This document shows positions 62,940 to 64,000 of a stretch of DNA of 64,000 nucleotides, piece by piece (the stretch's first letter is position 1; every line of letters begins with the position of its first letter). The DNA is taken from assembly GCA_022800935.1 (NCBI GenBank), contig JAAWRH010000011.1:1-64000 (forward strand). Reading direction: 5' to 3'. The stretch is from Oscillospiraceae bacterium (GTDB lineage Bacteria > Bacillota > Clostridia > Oscillospirales > Ruminococcaceae). A program made the position numbers and the translations under genes. The notes under the pieces are model-generated. The model saw only the letters and a program-made list of their open reading frames with translations. It searched no databases and had not been told where the DNA came from.

Positions 62940-62968
62940 TTGACAACACCGCCAAAATCCGTTACTAT
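62940..62968 (+). promoter_or_regulatory. Promoter of the 62-aa protein gene
   Basis: TTGACA (62940-62945), a 17-base spacer and TACTAT (62963-62968). Confidence 0.65.
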
Positions 62969-63030
62969 GGAATAGGATATTTTGCGTCGGAGAGCCGGCG
63001 AGCTTGTATTGACAGGAAGGAGCTGTTACG

Positions 63031-63219
63031 ATGCTGCAAGCGATTACCAACAAAATTGAGCAAATAAAAAAGTTTGTCCCCTATTTCTGGGTTGTGGTTT
63101 CCCTGGTTTTCACCATTGCGACGCTGGTTTGTTCGGCGGGATACCTGGTCTACCGGATGACCCTGGAGAAGGAGCACCGGGAAAAGTGGAAGGATTATAA
63201 CGACTGTGGGCTGGCGTAG
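63031..63219 (+). CDS. Small single-span membrane protein
   Basis: 62 aa. A short amphipathic start, then one hydrophobic segment (about 17-41: PYFWVVVSLVFTIATLVCSA), then a charged tail. GAAGGAG, a strong promoter and a terminator show that it is a real, independently expressed gene. Function unknown. Confidence 0.75.
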   Translation: MLQAITNKIEQIKKFVPYFWVVVSLVFTIATLVCSAGYLVYRMTLEKEHREKWKDYNDCGLA

Positions 63220-63230
63220 CCGTATGAACG

Positions 63231-63260
63231 AGCTGCCGTTTTTGGGACGGCAGCTTTTTA
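63231..63260 (+). terminator. Terminator after the 62-aa gene
   Basis: AGCTGCCGT pairs with ACGGCAGCT, followed by TTTTT. Confidence 0.85.
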
Positions 63261-63359
63261 TATAACGACGAGACAATATATATATAGAAAAAACAGCTTC
63301 CCGGAGTATAACCCAGGCGCTGGCGCTTTCGCCCGCCCTGACAGAAAGGATGCGACGCT

Positions 63360-64000
63360 ATGAATGTCAGAAAAAAAATCCTCATTGTGGATGATTCGGA
63401 GATGAACCGCTCCCTGCTTGAAGACATGCTCTCCGGCGACTTTGATATCATCGAAGCGGAAAACGGAATGGAGGCCGCGGGCATCCTCCACAACCAGTCC
63501 CATGAGATATGCCTGATGCTGCTGGATATCGTCATGCCGGTGATGGACGGCTTCGGGCTGCTGGACCTGATGAATAAAAACGGCTGGATCAAGCACGTCC
63601 CCGTAATTATGATTTCGGCAGAGACTGTCCCCACCTATGTGGAACGGGCCTACGACCTGGGGGTGCTGGATTTCATCAACCGGCCCTTTGACGTGCGCAT
63701 TGTTCAGCGGCGGGTGGCCAGCGCCATTATGCTGGTGGCCAAGCGCAACGAGCTGGCCCAGATGGTGGTCAATCAGGTCTATGAAAAGGAAAAGGACAGC
63801 CGCCTGATGATTGAAATTCTCTCCAACCTGGTGGAGTTCCGCAACGGGGACAGCGGCCTGCACGTCCTGCATATCCAGGTGTTCACCGAACAGCTTTTAA
63901 AGCGGCTGCTGGTGAAAACCGACCGTTACCCCATGAACCACCGGGATATCTCCTTTATCTGCAACGCCGCGGCCCTCCACGATATCGGCAAGATAGCGGT
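63360..64000 (+). CDS. Response regulator with HD-GYP-like output domain (3' end outside window)
   Basis: The frame opens at ATG 63360 (MNVRKKILIVDDSEMNRSLLEDML) after AGAAAGG and runs past the window end, so about 213 residues are visible. The receiver has VDD, the phosphoryl Asp in LLDIVMPVMDGFG, ISAET and the Lys position replaced by Arg in FINRPFD. A helical linker leads to an HD domain: HVLHIQVFTEQLL and AALHDIGKIA. Such proteins often degrade cyclic di-GMP. Whether the GYP motif is present cannot be seen. Confidence 0.88.
   Translation, partial: MNVRKKILIVDDSEMNRSLLEDMLSGDFDIIEAENGMEAAGILHNQSHEICLMLLDIVMPVMDGFGLLDLMNKNGWIKHVPVIMISAETVPTYVERAYDLGVLDFINRPFDVRIVQRRVASAIMLVAKRNELAQMVVNQVYEKEKDSRLMIEILSNLVEFRNGDSGLHVLHIQVFTEQLLKRLLVKTDRYPMNHRDISFICNAAALHDIGKIA

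Overview
The window looks like chromosome of a gut-type Clostridia bacterium (Bacillota, probably Oscillospiraceae or a near relative). The grounds are moderately high GC, strong AGGAGG-type ribosome binding sites, type III glutamine synthetase, LplA/LplB/LplC-type sugar importers with divergent AraC regulators, an ANTAR regulator and a DUF1934-argS pair. This placement is inference from gene content, with no database search behind it. I see no rRNA, tRNA, insertion sequence, prophage or CRISPR array. || 70-23,100 is a glycan and sugar-acid utilisation island. Two parallel modules each have an AraC regulator (+) divergent from permease-permease-binding lipoprotein genes (-): 3,195-7,651 and 18,388-23,099. 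Around them lie a sugar-acid pathway (split UxaA-type dehydratase, RraA-like lyase, SDR dehydrogenase), a 903-aa unclassified hydrolase coupled to GH42 beta-galactosidase and GH29 alpha-fucosidase, and a GH39 enzyme with two Gfo/Idh/MocA dehydrogenases. The enzymes have no signal peptides, so the picture is import of oligosaccharides followed by cytoplasmic trimming. GH51 and GH27 (41.2-44.1 kb) and a YicI-like GH31 alpha-xylosidase (60.7-62.9 kb) extend the set. Together fucose-, galactose-, arabinose- and xylose-releasing enzymes would suit hemicellulose or pectin side chains. || 23,189-38,057 is mostly housekeeping: metY with an unusual leader carrying a 27-codon upstream ORF, a repeat protein paired with an ECF-like sigma factor, a LysR regulator, a ddl-VOC-murI-DUF1934-argS run, and nitrogen assimilation (an ammonium transporter fused to P-II, and GSIII). 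The GSIII leader has a consensus promoter, a hexaloop hairpin and an overlapping intrinsic terminator, as expected for attenuation. An ANTAR-domain regulator with a degenerate receiver is encoded 14 kb away. || 38,185-40,983 holds a GntR/ABC-2 operon and a formate/nitrite-type transporter. 44,104-53,478 holds pyrG, a CarB-DapF fusion, carA (TTG start), the ANTAR regulator and a CBS-type Mn-dependent pyrophosphatase. 53.6-57.0 kb holds a DUF2089/membrane-protein pair with repeats at its promoter, rarA, an AIM24-family protein and a small coiled-coil protein. 57.1-60.5 kb holds an unknown toroid-like protein, a GT2 and an EpsG-like polymerase. The window ends inside a response regulator with an HD-GYP-like domain. 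|| Most striking points: the in-frame CarB-DapF fusion, the metY upstream ORF and folded leader, the GSIII attenuator, the repeat-protein/sigma pair, and the unclassified 903-aa hydrolase.
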